Shown here: positions 1-8,909 of the stretch, piece after piece
Numbering within the stretch: the stretch's first letter is position 1
Layout of the letters: the number at the start of each line of letters is the position of its first letter
NCBI GenBank assembly: GCA_943787185.1
Contig: CALSLL010000004.1
Location: 1-64,000 of the forward strand
DNA length: 64,000 bases
From: UBA10349 sp003485905
GTDB taxonomy: Bacteria > Pseudomonadota > Gammaproteobacteria > Arenicellales > Arenicellaceae
Reading direction: 5' to 3'
Notes under the pieces: generated by a model
What the model saw: only the letters and a program-made list of their open reading frames with translations
Told to the model about the DNA's origin: nothing
Database searches by the model: none
Program-made: the position numbers and the translations under genes

Positions 1-279
1 GTTTTTTGGCGCAGAAAAAATAGGAAATCTCTTGAAAATCTATTTTAGGATAATTTAATATGTGCCCATTCGGGTTCGGGCATATCTAGCCATTTTCTAT
101 AGGCGTCTAAACGCCATTCCAGCATGAATGCAGGTTCGTTTTTTCCGTCGAGATATTTCTCGAATAACGTCTTCGTTTCAGCCCAGGAGGTAAAGTATCC
201 GATTCAATGTCGGTTACAAAACCCTTCTTTGTATTCGCGCTGAACCAGCGCGTCCCAGTTCTTGTGTTGATTCGCCCAT
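1..279 (-). pseudogene. sufB: sufB, 5' part only, frameshifted
   Basis: This is the N-terminal part of the SUF Fe-S scaffold subunit SufB; the rest lies beyond the left edge. Translating the minus strand in shifting frames gives the SufB N-terminus: REYKEGFVTDIESDTLPPGL, then MLEWRLDAYRKWLDMPEPEW, then KIDFQEISYF. At least five one-base changes break it, each in or beside a homopolymer (TTTT for TTT, AAAAAA for AAAAA, and similar). The start ATG is 15 bases after the iscR stop, as expected for an iscR-suf operon. SufB acts with SufC and SufD in the cytoplasm to assemble Fe-S clusters. I think the indels are sequence errors, because the protein reads perfectly once they are corrected. Confidence 0.85.
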
Positions 280-294
280 ATTCGTTTGTTTTTC

Positions 295-764
295 CTACTG
301 TGAGTGCACTGGAATATCAGCAACACGGCCGATCTCTTTTCTTTGGGAGATCTTTAGTACTTCTGGGGATTTAATAAGCTCACCGAGCTGATCCCATGTA
401 AGAAGCTATAAATTTGATCGCTTAAGGTGGACCACAAGCCATGTGTTAGGGGCAGGGGTCGGCGTCCCCACTACAGGCACTGCCGTTACCACAGGTTAAA
501 ATCAATATTTTCGTCAACGGCTGGAAATAACCTCAGCGATGGATATTTCATTAACATCACGTGCCAATTGGTACCCGCCGTGCGGACCACGAATGCCTTC
601 TACCAAGCCAGCGCGCCGTAGAAGAGCAAATAGCTGTTCAAGATAGGATTGAGAAATGTCTTGCCGCCCGGATATCTCCTCTAAAGCCACAGGAGAGTCG
701 CTTGATTGAATCGCTAGATCATCAGGGCAGTTACAGCGTATCGGCCTTTGGTAGTAAGCTTCAT
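295..764 (-). pseudogene. iscR: iscR, Rrf2-family Fe-S regulator, frameshifted
   Basis: The ATG at 764 opens MKLTTKGRYAVTAL, the usual IscR N-terminus. A missing G just after it shifts the frame. Read through, the helix-turn-helix region (QDISQSYLEQLFALLRRAGL) and wing (GIRGPHGGYQLARD) follow, then a cysteine cluster (CGGNGSACSGDADPC) that would hold the Fe-S cluster, and a C-terminal helix (FLHGISLGELIKSPEVLK). At least four single-base indels are needed to restore the frame. IscR senses Fe-S status and represses its own operon. Here it heads sufB, so it would control the SUF pathway. As with its neighbours, I judge the breaks to be sequence errors. Confidence 0.85.
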
Positions 765-800
765 AAGCGGAAATAACAATCCTGACTAAAAGGGTCGGGA

Positions 801-830
801 ATTCTAGTAAAACCCAGTGTTTTTAGTCAA
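801..830 (-). promoter_or_regulatory. Candidate promoter of the iscR-suf operon
   Basis: On the minus strand TTGACT (825-830) and TAGAAT (801-806) are 18 bases apart, about 37 bases upstream of the iscR ATG. GACTAAAA and its partial inverse TTTTAGTC flank the -10 region, so IscR binding here is possible, but the spacing does not match the usual IscR box. The region is of doubtful sequence quality. Confidence 0.5.
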
Positions 831-902
831 GAATTATACCAAAGGCATTTTAAGGGACTAACTAACGGGTAATAACTGTGTTAGAAGGCGGTTGCTTGCA
901 GT

Positions 903-927
903 AAAAAAAGGCCGCGTATAGCGGCCT
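903..927 (-). terminator. Rho-independent terminator after kbp
   Basis: On the minus strand the 7-bp GC-rich stem AGGCCGC/GCGGCCT has a 5-base loop (TATAC) and is followed directly by seven T. It lies about 73 bases past the kbp stop and would end the ubiB-kbp transcript before the iscR promoter. Confidence 0.85.
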
Positions 928-999
928 AGTATAAGTAAAGATGATGTCGAATGACTTACATCGCAAACTTGGCGAGTTTTGCGCGCTATATTTTTTACG

Positions 1000-1472
1000 T
1001 TAGTCTTTTGGAATTCGTATCTTTTGTCCAAGCAAATATTTTATCGGGATCCAGGATCACTTCCTTATTGGCTTCGAATATTTCCATATATTTTGAGCCG
1101 TTGCCAAGAAACTTGCTGGATATTCCCCACAAGGTGTCGCCAGAGACAATAGTGTAATACTCGACGTTGGCGGCTTCTGCGGCAGCTAATTCTTCGTCAG
1201 GGATTGGTCACAGCATCAGCATTAACCGACGATACGCCTTTCATATTGCCTACAGCGAGAATGACTTTTTTCCTTAGCGGCTGCTGAAGTGCAGCGACCT
1301 TCCTACGCAAACTTCTTCATTTTCCATTGATACTATTGAAGTCAAATATTCCGGGATTATTATCCACAAGGTGCTGATAAATCTGCTAGGAGGCGTCAGC
1401 GTCTCCAACCCCAAACAACCCTTTTGCGCCAATACCAGCGCTGAAATCTTTTGCAAAATCAAATAGACCCAT
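1000..1472 (-). pseudogene. kbp: kbp (ygaU), BON-LysM potassium-binding protein, frameshifted
   Basis: The ATG at 1472 is preceded by GGAGG and opens MGLFDFAKDFSAGIGAKGLF, the Kbp/YgaU N-terminus. A BON domain follows in pieces (LVDNNPGIFDF, VILAVGNMKGVSSVNADAV), then a LysM domain (VEYYTIVSGDTLWGIS, FEANKEVILDPDKI, and the end GQKIRIPKD). The pieces lie in different frames, and an in-frame TAG interrupts the first. The whole product would be about 155 residues, normal for the family. Kbp is a cytoplasmic K+-binding protein. Several one-base indels are needed, as in the flanking genes, so sequence error is the likeliest cause. Confidence 0.8.
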
Positions 1473-1594
1473 TTCTTTTTCCTCCAATTAAAATAGAGAT
1501 TTATAAATGTCTAATTTACGTCTCATATAGGGTTGAGCACAAGCGCTTTATCGGGGTTTTCGTACAATTGCCACAAAAACTAACTAACATTAGG

Positions 1595-3205
1595 CTAAAT
1601 GCCCCATAGCCCCAATAGCTTTCTATAAATTTCTGGCGGCACGATCTGGCCAGTTAGCAACAAAACTAAGGTAGTTGCGGCAGTGATAAAAAATAAGACT
1701 TGAGGCCCAAAATGCGGCGTCGTGAATTTTCTTGATTCACAAGCTGTTGTTGAATATCAGTGATGATCTGCTGTTGCTGATGGTTGGTTATGCGCAATTC
1801 GCGCACATCATTTAGAAAACCCATGAATTTTCGATGGGATTTCTGGTAGCTGCTGCGCCCAGAACGGAGGCCTCTGCAGCTATTTTCTTGCGCAATGCAG
1901 TAAACCCGACTTGCTCCTCCATCCAGTTTTCAAGGAATGGTTTGGCAGTTTCCCAAAGGTCTAGTTGAGGATAAAGCTGGCGCCCGAGGCCCTCAATATT
2001 CAGTAGTGTTTTTTTGTAGTAAAACAAGTTGAGGTTGTATGGGCATTTCAAATCGACGAGCCGTCTGAAATAACTGTAGTAAAAACTTACCAAAGGAAAT
2101 CTCGCTAATTGGCTTAGCAAAAAATAGGTTCACATACGGTGCGAATGGCAGCTTCAAACTCTTCGACACGTGTACCCGCGGGTACCCATTCGGCTTGAAT
2201 GTGCGCCTCTGCAACCGCGCGATAATCACGATTAAAAAACCCAATAAAAAATTTCGTGCGAGATAGTGCTTATCGGCTTCAGTTAATGTACCCATAATAC
2301 CGAAATCAACCGCTCTATATTGTCCCGTTCTCTGCTACAAAAAATGTTTCCGGGGTGCATGTCTGCATGAAAAAACCCATCTCGAAAAAGCTTGGAGTAA
2401 AGAAAATGGTGGGACGCCATCATGTGCAAGCTTTTCGCATATCAACACCCATCTCGGTCAAGGTGTCAATCTCTCGAATCGGAGTCCCATGAATGCGCTC
2501 CATAACTAAAACTTTTTCATCCGTTAGATCCCAAAATATCTCTGGAACATAGATTAGATCGGACCCCTCAAAGTTTCGCTTCATTTGGGCGGCATTCGCG
2601 GCTTCCATTCGCATATCTAATTCACTATGAATGGTCGATTCATACTCCTTTACAACGTCGACTGGCCGTAACCGTGGGCCTTGCTCCCAATACTTTTCAA
2701 CGAGCGAGGCTAGCGTGTAGAGCAGGCCAAGGTCTCGGTCGATAATAATCTTTATTTCGGGGCGTAGTACTTTTACGATAACCTCTTTGCCATCTAATAG
2801 TTCTGCTAGGTGTACTTGTGCTACTGAAGCAGAGGCTAGTGGCTCCAGGTCGAATTGTGTAAATAGCGCAGCGCTTGATTTTCCTAGCGAGCTCTCGACA
2901 ATCTTAAGTGCGTCCGCACCATCGAAAGGGGGTACTGCATCCTGTAACAAGGTTAGTTCATGTGCGATGTCTTCAGGAAGCATATCCGGTCGTGTTGAAA
3001 GGGCTTGACCAAACTTAACAAATACGGGACCTAAGTCTTGTAATGCAAGTCGTATTCGCGTGCCTTCGCTTTCAGAGCGACTGCTACCAATAGAAAGAAC
3101 CCAATATATTGGGCTGAGCAATTTACCAGGGCCTAGTTTGAGAAATCGTGATAGGCGGTAGCTACACAATACGCGGACAATGCGAACGGCGCGAAAAAAA
3201 TGCAC
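1595..3205 (-). pseudogene. ubiB: ubiB, ABC1/UbiB atypical kinase; 5' half intact, 3' half frameshifted
   Basis: UbiB is the membrane-bound atypical kinase/ATPase needed for aerobic ubiquinone synthesis. From a GTG at 3205, 261 residues read cleanly: the KxGQ motif (VKFGQALSTRPDMLP), the Ala-rich loop (LASASVAQVHLA) and VMERIHGTPI. After about 2420 the frame breaks, but family segments continue in other frames: FFHADMHPGNIF, VDFGIMGTLTEADK, AIRTVCEP, RRFEMPIQPQLVLLQ, GLGRQLYPQLDLW and a C-terminal membrane segment ending at a TAG at 1595. Corrected length is about 537 residues against 546 in E. coli. Gene order ubiE-ubiJ-ubiB is conserved. Loss of ubiB in a respiring organism with intact ubiE and ubiJ is unlikely, so the indels are probably sequence errors. 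Confidence 0.88.
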
Positions 3206-3238
3206 TAATACGATTTGTGGAAAGAGAGAATCGGGAGT

Positions 3239-3832
3239 TCATAAGTTATCCGCAAATTTACTGAGCTTAGCGGCAAATCGCTCCGTTTGAGATTCAAGAA
3301 TATCCACCTCGGTTAAGAACGCGTTTACATCATCTGGTTTAGCGAGTAATTCAGTCCGATTTAGAAGAAATTCAGTTAACTCGTCCTGAGCTTGAGTGTT
3401 TAGTTTGCTTGCCCAATTGAAAATAACTTGTAGTTCCTTGTTTACCAGACGGGCAGAAACATCACCGATGTGCTGTGATAACAGCTCTTCCCAGTCAATA
3501 TCGATATTGCTTAGAGTTTTGGCAAACTTTTGCCCGAGCAAGGCATCTCCACTAATTTCAAGTTCGCCTGGAGCGTATTCCGCGTTCTCTAGGCCGTCTT
3601 TAGCTAAACGCAGAAAGACATCTGGTTTTGCACTAAACGTAACATTTGCTTTGATGTCACTATCCAGCTCGATTTCAATACCATCTTCGACAGGCCTTAA
3701 GTACAAAGTTTTTTCAAGTTGCTGTATTTCAAAGGCGATAACTTGGCCTGACATTGCAGATAAAGCTGATAGACAATCGGGATCAGTTGCGAGAACGTTT
3801 TTCCCAGCGGTTTCTATTAAGCCTAATAACAT
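3239..3832 (-). CDS. ubiJ: Ubiquinone biosynthesis accessory factor UbiJ
   Basis: A 197-residue SCP2-type lipid-binding protein, same size as the family. The first 110 residues hold the SCP2 fold (GLIETAGKNVLA, ELEISGDALLGQKF), and the last 70 are helical and charged. UbiJ binds polyprenyl intermediates and supports the soluble Ubi metabolon together with UbiK. It sits between ubiE (9 bases upstream) and ubiB (33 bases downstream), the usual order, so the three are one transcript. The sequence is of good quality here. Confidence 0.9.
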   Translation of the reverse strand: MLLGLIETAGKNVLATDPDCLSALSAMSGQVIAFEIQQLEKTLYLRPVEDGIEIELDSDIKANVTFSAKPDVFLRLAKDGLENAEYAPGELEISGDALLGQKFAKTLSNIDIDWEELLSQHIGDVSARLVNKELQVIFNWASKLNTQAQDELTEFLLNRTELLAKPDDVNAFLTEVDILESQTERFAAKLSKFADNL

Positions 3833-3840
3833 GTCATGCG

Positions 3841-4587
3841 CTAGTACTTGTAGCCGATATGCAGGGCAACAACACCCCCAGTAAGATTATGATATCGAGC
3901 ATGATCAAAACCGGATTCGAGCATCAAATTTTTCAATTCGTTTTGCGCAGGATGTTTTCTAATAGATTCAACCAGATACTGATACGACGCTTTGTCACCG
4001 GTAATCAATTCACCCATTTTTGGGATAACGTTAAAGCTATATTGATCGTAAGCCTTTGCGAGTAACGGAAGCACCGGGGTAGAAAACTCTAAAACCAATA
4101 ATCTACCACCTGGTTTTAAACAACGGTACATAGAAGTTAATGCCGTTGATTTGTCCGTTACATTTCGCAAACCGAAACTTATACTTATGCAATCAAAGAA
4201 ATTAGACTGGAATGGTAAAAACTGAGCGTCAGCCAAACCAAAGTTTAAGTTCTTGCTGTAACCATCGTTGATTAGGCGATCTATCCCCACGCGCAACATC
4301 GACTCGTTTATATCAGTAACAATCACCCGTCCTGTAGGGCCAACACGGTCGCAAAACCGTGATGATACATCACCGCTTCCAGCTGCGACATCTAGTACGG
4401 TACTGCCTGCTTTCACTGAACTTTGTGAAACTGCATAGCGTTTCCACAATCGATGTGCGCCAAAGGACATTACGTCGTTCATTACATCGTACTGGTTTGC
4501 TACGGAGTGGAAGACCTCCCCGACCAGTTTGCTTTTTTGATCTTTCGGGATATCCCTAAATCCGAAGTGTGTGACTTTATCGTTCAT
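3841..4587 (-). CDS. ubiE: Demethylmenaquinone/demethoxyubiquinol C-methyltransferase UbiE
   Basis: A 248-residue class I SAM-dependent methyltransferase. The N-terminus has the family signature THFGFRDIP, then VANQYDVMNDVMSFGAHRLW. Motif I is VLDVAAGSGDVSSRF (about residues 64-78), followed by ISISFGLRNVTD and LKPGGRLLVLEFSTP. It adds the C-2 methyl group in ubiquinone and menaquinone synthesis. It is first of the ubiE-ubiJ-ubiB set. The DUF971 gene lies 35 bases upstream on the same strand and may belong to the operon. Confidence 0.95.
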   Translation of the reverse strand: MNDKVTHFGFRDIPKDQKSKLVGEVFHSVANQYDVMNDVMSFGAHRLWKRYAVSQSSVKAGSTVLDVAAGSGDVSSRFCDRVGPTGRVIVTDINESMLRVGIDRLINDGYSKNLNFGLADAQFLPFQSNFFDCISISFGLRNVTDKSTALTSMYRCLKPGGRLLVLEFSTPVLPLLAKAYDQYSFNVIPKMGELITGDKASYQYLVESIRKHPAQNELKNLMLESGFDHARYHNLTGGVVALHIGYKY

Positions 4588-4622
4588 CGACTAGCCCTGA
4601 TTAGTTTTGAGTTAATTTTATC

Positions 4623-5009
4623 TTAGTCGGAGACTAGTAGAACATCGCTTGCCTGGCTTTGGCGAACGACATTACTCTCGGAAAGTTTATTAAGATACTC
4701 GGCCCACAAACGGGCTCTATTTTCCCCGAGATCATGTAACAAGTCCCACGAGTATAGGCCAGAATCGTGATTATCATCGAAAACCAGTTTGATTGCGTAA
4801 TGACCCACTGGCTCGATGGCGGTGATATTTACTTTCTCTTTTCGCAGCTGAAGTACTTCTTGTCCTTTTCCGTGCCCTTTTACTTCGGCGGACGGCGAGT
4901 GAACGCGCAAAAACTCACAAGGAAGGTCAAAAGCCACGGTTTCGCTAAAGCGAATTGTTAAGACACGCGATTTTTGGTTTAACTTAATGTCGGTTGGTAC
5001 AAGACTCAT
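4623..5009 (-). CDS. DUF971 (gamma-butyrobetaine-hydroxylase-like N-terminal) protein
   Basis: A 128-residue protein made almost entirely of a DUF971/GBBH-like N-terminal domain: LCEFLR-type core (DLPCEFLRVHSPSAEV), then AIEPVGHYAIKLVFDD and the closing GLYSWDLLHDLG. In eukaryotic hydroxylases this fold is a small accessory domain. Free-standing bacterial forms are common and their role is unsettled, with Fe-S-related roles suggested. It is co-directional with ubiE and 35 bases upstream, a frequent neighbour in gammaproteobacteria. The start ATG is clear, and the upstream gene is divergent. Confidence 0.8.
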   Translation of the reverse strand: MSLVPTDIKLNQKSRVLTIRFSETVAFDLPCEFLRVHSPSAEVKGHGKGQEVLQLRKEKVNITAIEPVGHYAIKLVFDDNHDSGLYSWDLLHDLGENRARLWAEYLNKLSESNVVRQSQASDVLLVSD

Positions 5010-5153
5010 TGGCTGTAGCGCGCTAGTCGTCGGGCGCAGATTATATATTGCTGTTGTCTATATGGCTAAGACCATTGAAAGAAACAATCACTCCGAATCT
5101 CAAGGGGTTCAAGCCAGCGAGCCTTATTGTCGGGTCAATGTTACGATACGCGG

Positions 5154-5528
5154 ATGCCAAAGAAGATGCATCATTACAAGATAGTTTTACCGGAACATCT
5201 AAATGACTACGGATATCTTTTTGGCGGCAATCTTCTAAAGTGGATAGATGAGATTGCTTACATTCGTGTTTCTCTCGACCTGCCAGGGCGCAAGTTTGTA
5301 ACAATTGGTTTAGATCAGGTTGAATTTAAACACCAGATTGAGCGTGGACAAATCCTTTGTTTTGAGTGTGAACAGATTCGGACGGGGACTACGTCAGTGA
5401 GTTATCACGTGAACGTTACCGGAGAGCGATATTCACAGGGACATGAAACTGGCACAACGTTATTTGAGACTAATATTACATTTGTTTGTTTGAATGCTGA
5501 TGGCGAGAAATCAAAAATAGATTCTTAG
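5154..5528 (+). CDS. Acyl-CoA thioesterase, single hotdog domain
   Basis: A hotdog-fold thioesterase of about 124 residues. HHYKIVLPEHLNDYGYLFGG holds the family start and the Asn/Asp-x-x-Gly active-site region (LNDYGYLFGGNLLKWIDE), and TSVSYHVNV follows later. It would hydrolyse acyl-CoA to free acid and CoA in the cytoplasm. The frame is open back to a TTG at 5127, but family similarity begins only at MHHYK (5166), so I chose the ATG at 5154; 5166 is equally possible. The next gene starts on its stop codon. The substrate cannot be told. Confidence 0.8.
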   Translation: MPKKMHHYKIVLPEHLNDYGYLFGGNLLKWIDEIAYIRVSLDLPGRKFVTIGLDQVEFKHQIERGQILCFECEQIRTGTTSVSYHVNVTGERYSQGHETGTTLFETNITFVCLNADGEKSKIDS

Positions 5529-6190
5529 TGATAGCCAAATACTTAGAAAAGCTGTCGCTAATAGCATTGTTATTGGCCAACGTATTACCGATTATCGGTG
5601 TGGTTTACTGGTCCTGGAACCTGACCGTGATAATGGTGCTGTTTTGGTTGGAAAACCTGATTATCGGTGTTTACGCGATACTAAAAATATTTATTACTGG
5701 GGGATCACAGCCATTCAAAGATGTCTTTTTTACTGCCCTGTTTTTTTTCTTTCACTATGGTCTGTTTTGGTCGATTCATGGAGTTTTTCTGGCAAGCTTA
5801 TTGGGTATTGAGGTAGTTGATTCCGCTAGTTTGCTTCCCGCGCCGTTTACGATGGGTGCTGATGTGGTGCTGTCGGTGTGGCCAAATTTTCCACAGGAGT
5901 TCTTGTTCGGCATGTTCGCTTTAACAATTAGCCATGGTTTCTCTCTGTTTGATAATTTCATTCGCAAAGGTGAATATAAGCTTCGTAAAGCCAGTTCAAT
6001 GCCCGTTGAACCATATAAGAGGGTGTTTTTACTTCACATCACGCTAATTTTAGGTGCAATTGTTATTGATTATTTTGGGCATCACTTGGTCCTATTGATT
6101 CTACTAGTTTTAACAAAAGTATTTATGGATGCCTGCTTGCATGTAAAAGAGCATAGTATCAACAACAAATTGCAGCCCAAATCGGTGTAA
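5528..6190 (+). CDS. DUF6498-type integral membrane protein
   Basis: A 220-residue membrane protein with about six hydrophobic segments (for example LIALLLANVLPIIGVVYW, and LLHITLILGAIVIDYFGHHL). FWLENLIIGVYAILK near residue 40 and the FFHYGLFWSIHG loop are typical of DUF6498 proteins. The GTG start shares its first base with the TAG of the thioesterase gene, so the two are translationally coupled. The function is unknown; the coupling hints at a lipid or membrane role, but that is inference. Confidence 0.7.
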   Translation: MIAKYLEKLSLIALLLANVLPIIGVVYWSWNLTVIMVLFWLENLIIGVYAILKIFITGGSQPFKDVFFTALFFFFHYGLFWSIHGVFLASLLGIEVVDSASLLPAPFTMGADVVLSVWPNFPQEFLFGMFALTISHGFSLFDNFIRKGEYKLRKASSMPVEPYKRVFLLHITLILGAIVIDYFGHHLVLLILLVLTKVFMDACLHVKEHSINNKLQPKSV

Positions 6191-6255
6191 AACACTACAT
6201 TGACTGTGGTTAAGATAACGTTAGAACAATAACGAAAGAGGTCGAAAGATAAAAC

Positions 6256-6966
6256 ATGTATAAATACTTGTGGTTGGTTGGGGTGGTTTGTCACGCGTTC
6301 CTGCCTGTACAGGCACAGGAGCAATCAAATAGTTTGGCAAATGTTATAGAGATAAACGGCCAGGCTCATGTGGATGTGCAGCCGGATTTGGCAATGGTAT
6401 CGGCGAGTATTAGTCATTTATCGTCAACGCTCAAAACGAGTAAAGAGCGAGTTGATGAAATTTATCAAAAGTCCGTTACAGCGATGCAAGGTTTAGGAAT
6501 TGAATCTGAAGATATTAAAGGTGAGAGTTTGCGGGCTTACCCGGAATTCGCATGGGAGAAACAACGCCAAGTTAAAAAAGGTGAGCGAGTGATTCGACAG
6601 CTAGTAGTAACGGTTCGTGATTTAGATTCCTATGCTGAAATAGTTGCTGCATTGCTATCAGCTGGGGTTGGCAGCATTGACAACACGACGGCTGGGTTTT
6701 CCAACCCGAATGAAGGGCGTCAGCTTGCTTTAGGCTTGGCTGCAGACAATGCCGTTGCAAATGCGAGCTTTTTGGCGGCCCGCTTGGGGCGCAAATTAGG
6801 GTCGGTTAGACGTATTGTAGACAGATCTGTAGTAAGCCAGGCCCCTGTGTTCACTGGTGTTCAGATGATGCGAGCGGAATCGATGGATGCTGCGGCAGTA
6901 CCGGAAGAAAACTTTGGAACAGAGCGGGTGAACGCGAACGTGTTTGTTGAGTTTGAGCTGGAGTAA
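6256..6966 (+). CDS. SIMPL-domain (DUF541) periplasmic protein
   Basis: 236 residues with a signal peptide (MYKYLWLVGVVCHAFLPVQA, cleavage after AQA). The mature part is one SIMPL/DUF541 domain: INGQAHVDVQPDLAMVSASI at its start and NANVFVEFELE at its end. Relatives include E. coli YggE, linked to oxidative stress tolerance, and eukaryotic SIMPL. It is followed 4 bases later by the convergent hemB, with no terminator seen. The role here is unknown. Confidence 0.85.
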   Translation: MYKYLWLVGVVCHAFLPVQAQEQSNSLANVIEINGQAHVDVQPDLAMVSASISHLSSTLKTSKERVDEIYQKSVTAMQGLGIESEDIKGESLRAYPEFAWEKQRQVKKGERVIRQLVVTVRDLDSYAEIVAALLSAGVGSIDNTTAGFSNPNEGRQLALGLAADNAVANASFLAARLGRKLGSVRRIVDRSVVSQAPVFTGVQMMRAESMDAAAVPEENFGTERVNANVFVEFELE

Positions 6967-6969
6967 TTG

Positions 6970-7977
6970 CTATTCGCTTATCCACTCAGCAGCTTGTTCT
7001 GCATAATAGGTAAGAATGGCATCGGCCCCTGCTCTTTTGATGGAAATCAAGGATTCCAGTACGACCGCTCGTTCGTCCAGCCAACCGTTTTGCGCAGGCG
7101 CTTTTAATCCAACGTATTCGCCACCAACTTGGTAAACAAAAGTCGGTATTTGAAACGTAGATTTTACACGGTGCACGATATCTAAGTACGGTAAGCCGGG
7201 CTTAACCATGACGATATCCGCACCTTCTTGAATATCCGCGGCCACTTCTTGGAGGGCTTCATCTGAATTTGCCGGGTCTATTTGGTACGTGTGCTTGCCT
7301 TCACCGCCGAGATTTTTTGCTGAACCGACAGCGTCTCGAAACGGGCCATAAAAAGCAGATGCGTACTTTGCTGCATACGCGATTATGCCGGTATTAGAGA
7401 AACCCTCTTCTTCCAAAGTTTCTCTAATCGCACCAACTCTACCGTCCATCATGTCGGATGGGGCGATTAAGTCGACGCCAGCTTCGGCATGAGAGAGTGC
7501 TTGTTTCATAAGCACCTCTATTGTTTCGTCGTTGAGTACGTATCCATGATCATCGATCAGACCGTCTTGACCGTGAGTTGTAAAAGGATCAAGAGCTACA
7601 TCGGTAATTACACCAATATCGGGAACGGCGCTTTTTAGTTCGGCCACCGCTCGCTGAGCAAGCCCATCAGGATTAAAGGCTTCCTCTGCTGTTAAAGATT
7701 TTGTAGCGTGATCGACAATCGGAAAAAGCGCGACAGCGGGTACACCTAGTGAGTCCAAGTGTTTTGCTTTGTCGACCAGATGATCGATAGTTAAGCGCTC
7801 TACACCGGGCATCGAAGCAACTTCCTGTGTTTCGTTTTGGCCTTCAATCACAAATATTGGCAAAATAAGGTCACTTGGCTGCAGTGATGTTTCGCGAACT
7901 AGATCTCTAATAAAAGCAGATTTGCGATTTCGACGTGGACGGCTATAGGGATAAGTGCGGGGTGGATATTCAGGCAT
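6970..7977 (-). CDS. hemB: Delta-aminolevulinic acid dehydratase (porphobilinogen synthase)
   Basis: 335 residues, normal length. It condenses two 5-aminolevulinate molecules to porphobilinogen in tetrapyrrole synthesis. The two Schiff-base lysines lie in AAKYASAFYGPF and VMVKPGLPYLD. The segment DVALDPFTTHGQDG has Asp where zinc enzymes have a Cys cluster, so this is the Mg-dependent type seen in Pseudomonas. The start ATG opens MPEYPPRTYPYSRPRRNRKS, typical of the family. hemL and hemW lie elsewhere in the window but not in this transcript. Confidence 0.96.
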   Translation of the reverse strand: MPEYPPRTYPYSRPRRNRKSAFIRDLVRETSLQPSDLILPIFVIEGQNETQEVASMPGVERLTIDHLVDKAKHLDSLGVPAVALFPIVDHATKSLTAEEAFNPDGLAQRAVAELKSAVPDIGVITDVALDPFTTHGQDGLIDDHGYVLNDETIEVLMKQALSHAEAGVDLIAPSDMMDGRVGAIRETLEEEGFSNTGIIAYAAKYASAFYGPFRDAVGSAKNLGGEGKHTYQIDPANSDEALQEVAADIQEGADIVMVKPGLPYLDIVHRVKSTFQIPTFVYQVGGEYVGLKAPAQNGWLDERAVVLESLISIKRAGADAILTYYAEQAAEWISE

Positions 7978-8084
7978 TAGTCTTAAGTCTGTGGTTATTG
8001 CTTATCGACGGATACAGCGATTTTCGCATTCTCAGGCCTAAGAGGAAAGGGCGCTGGGTTCGTCATAGTGTTCACAGGTTTACC

Positions 8085-8786
8085 CTAAAGATACAACCCA
8101 ACTATATAACCCTGTTGTCGAAGCCTTTGTATGTCGTCTAATAGTGCATCCGCACGTGCTTTTAGATAGTCGGTTGGTTGGCCTGGATTAGAACGACTGG
8201 GGCTTGGTAAGGCAGCTGCTAGCAGCGCGGCTTGTGAGTCAGTTAACACTGCAGCATCCAGCGAGAAGTACCTAGACGACGCGACTTTAGCGCCATAATG
8301 AGTAGGTCCCCATTGGGCAATATTTAGGTAGATTTCCATGATTCTATATTTTGGAAGAAGTAACTCCATCCAAACAGCTAACCAGGCTTCAACGCCTTTT
8401 CGAAAATAGCTTTGTCCGCCCCAAAGAAATAGATTCTTAACTGTTTGCTGCGTAATAGTGCTCGCTCCTAGCGGCCTGCTTCTTGTTTCGTTTGCTAGAA
8501 GCGCATTGCGTATTTGTAGAATATCTAGGCCATGATGGAATGGAAACTTTTGGTCTTCTGCGGCCATTACCGCGAGTTGTAGTGATTCCGAAATATTTTC
8601 TAAGGCAAGCCATTCGCGAGTCGCTCGCCGGCCAGCAGCTTTTTCGTTCTGTAAAATAAAGCTGCTAGTTGGTGGATCTAAATAGCGTAGTAGAAGCATC
8701 GGTGTGGCGCTAAATAAGAAAATAACAATAAAAAGCCACACCATTGCGCGGCGATATTGTATCGAAAATTTTTTATGGGAACCCAA
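8085..8786 (-). CDS. mtgA: Monofunctional biosynthetic peptidoglycan transglycosylase
   Basis: 233 residues: a short basic N-terminus, one membrane anchor (MVWLFIVIFLFSATPMLLL) and a GT51 domain. GT51 motifs in order are VMAAEDQKFPFHHG with the catalytic Glu, GASTITQQTVKNLF, MEIYLNIAQWG and AALLAAALPSP. It polymerises lipid II glycan strands on the outer face of the inner membrane. The start is a TTG at 8786; an ATG at 8744 would leave almost no cytoplasmic tail. It is divergent from the phosphofructokinase gene. Confidence 0.92.
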   Translation of the reverse strand: MGSHKKFSIQYRRAMVWLFIVIFLFSATPMLLLRYLDPPTSSFILQNEKAAGRRATREWLALENISESLQLAVMAAEDQKFPFHHGLDILQIRNALLANETRSRPLGASTITQQTVKNLFLWGGQSYFRKGVEAWLAVWMELLLPKYRIMEIYLNIAQWGPTHYGAKVASSRYFSLDAAVLTDSQAALLAAALPSPSRSNPGQPTDYLKARADALLDDIQRLRQQGYIVGLYL

Positions 8787-8909
8787 AACTTTAATATTGT
8801 CTATTCATGTATATGAGCGGCTATGCCACGCAGAATTGATGTGGGAGAATCAATATCTTCAGTTTGCCTAAAAAACACAAACAAAACTCGCTTTTTCTGG
8901 AGATTATTA

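Noticed and set aside
427..776. Plus-strand ORFs at 427-621 and 561-776
   Set aside because: They are shadows of the frameshifted iscR on the minus strand.
951..1157. Plus-strand ORF over the kbp region
   Set aside because: The minus strand reads as the LysM part of Kbp.
7935..8141. Plus-strand ORF between hemB and mtgA
   Set aside because: No recognisable protein, and it overlaps the start of hemB and the end of mtgA on the other strand.
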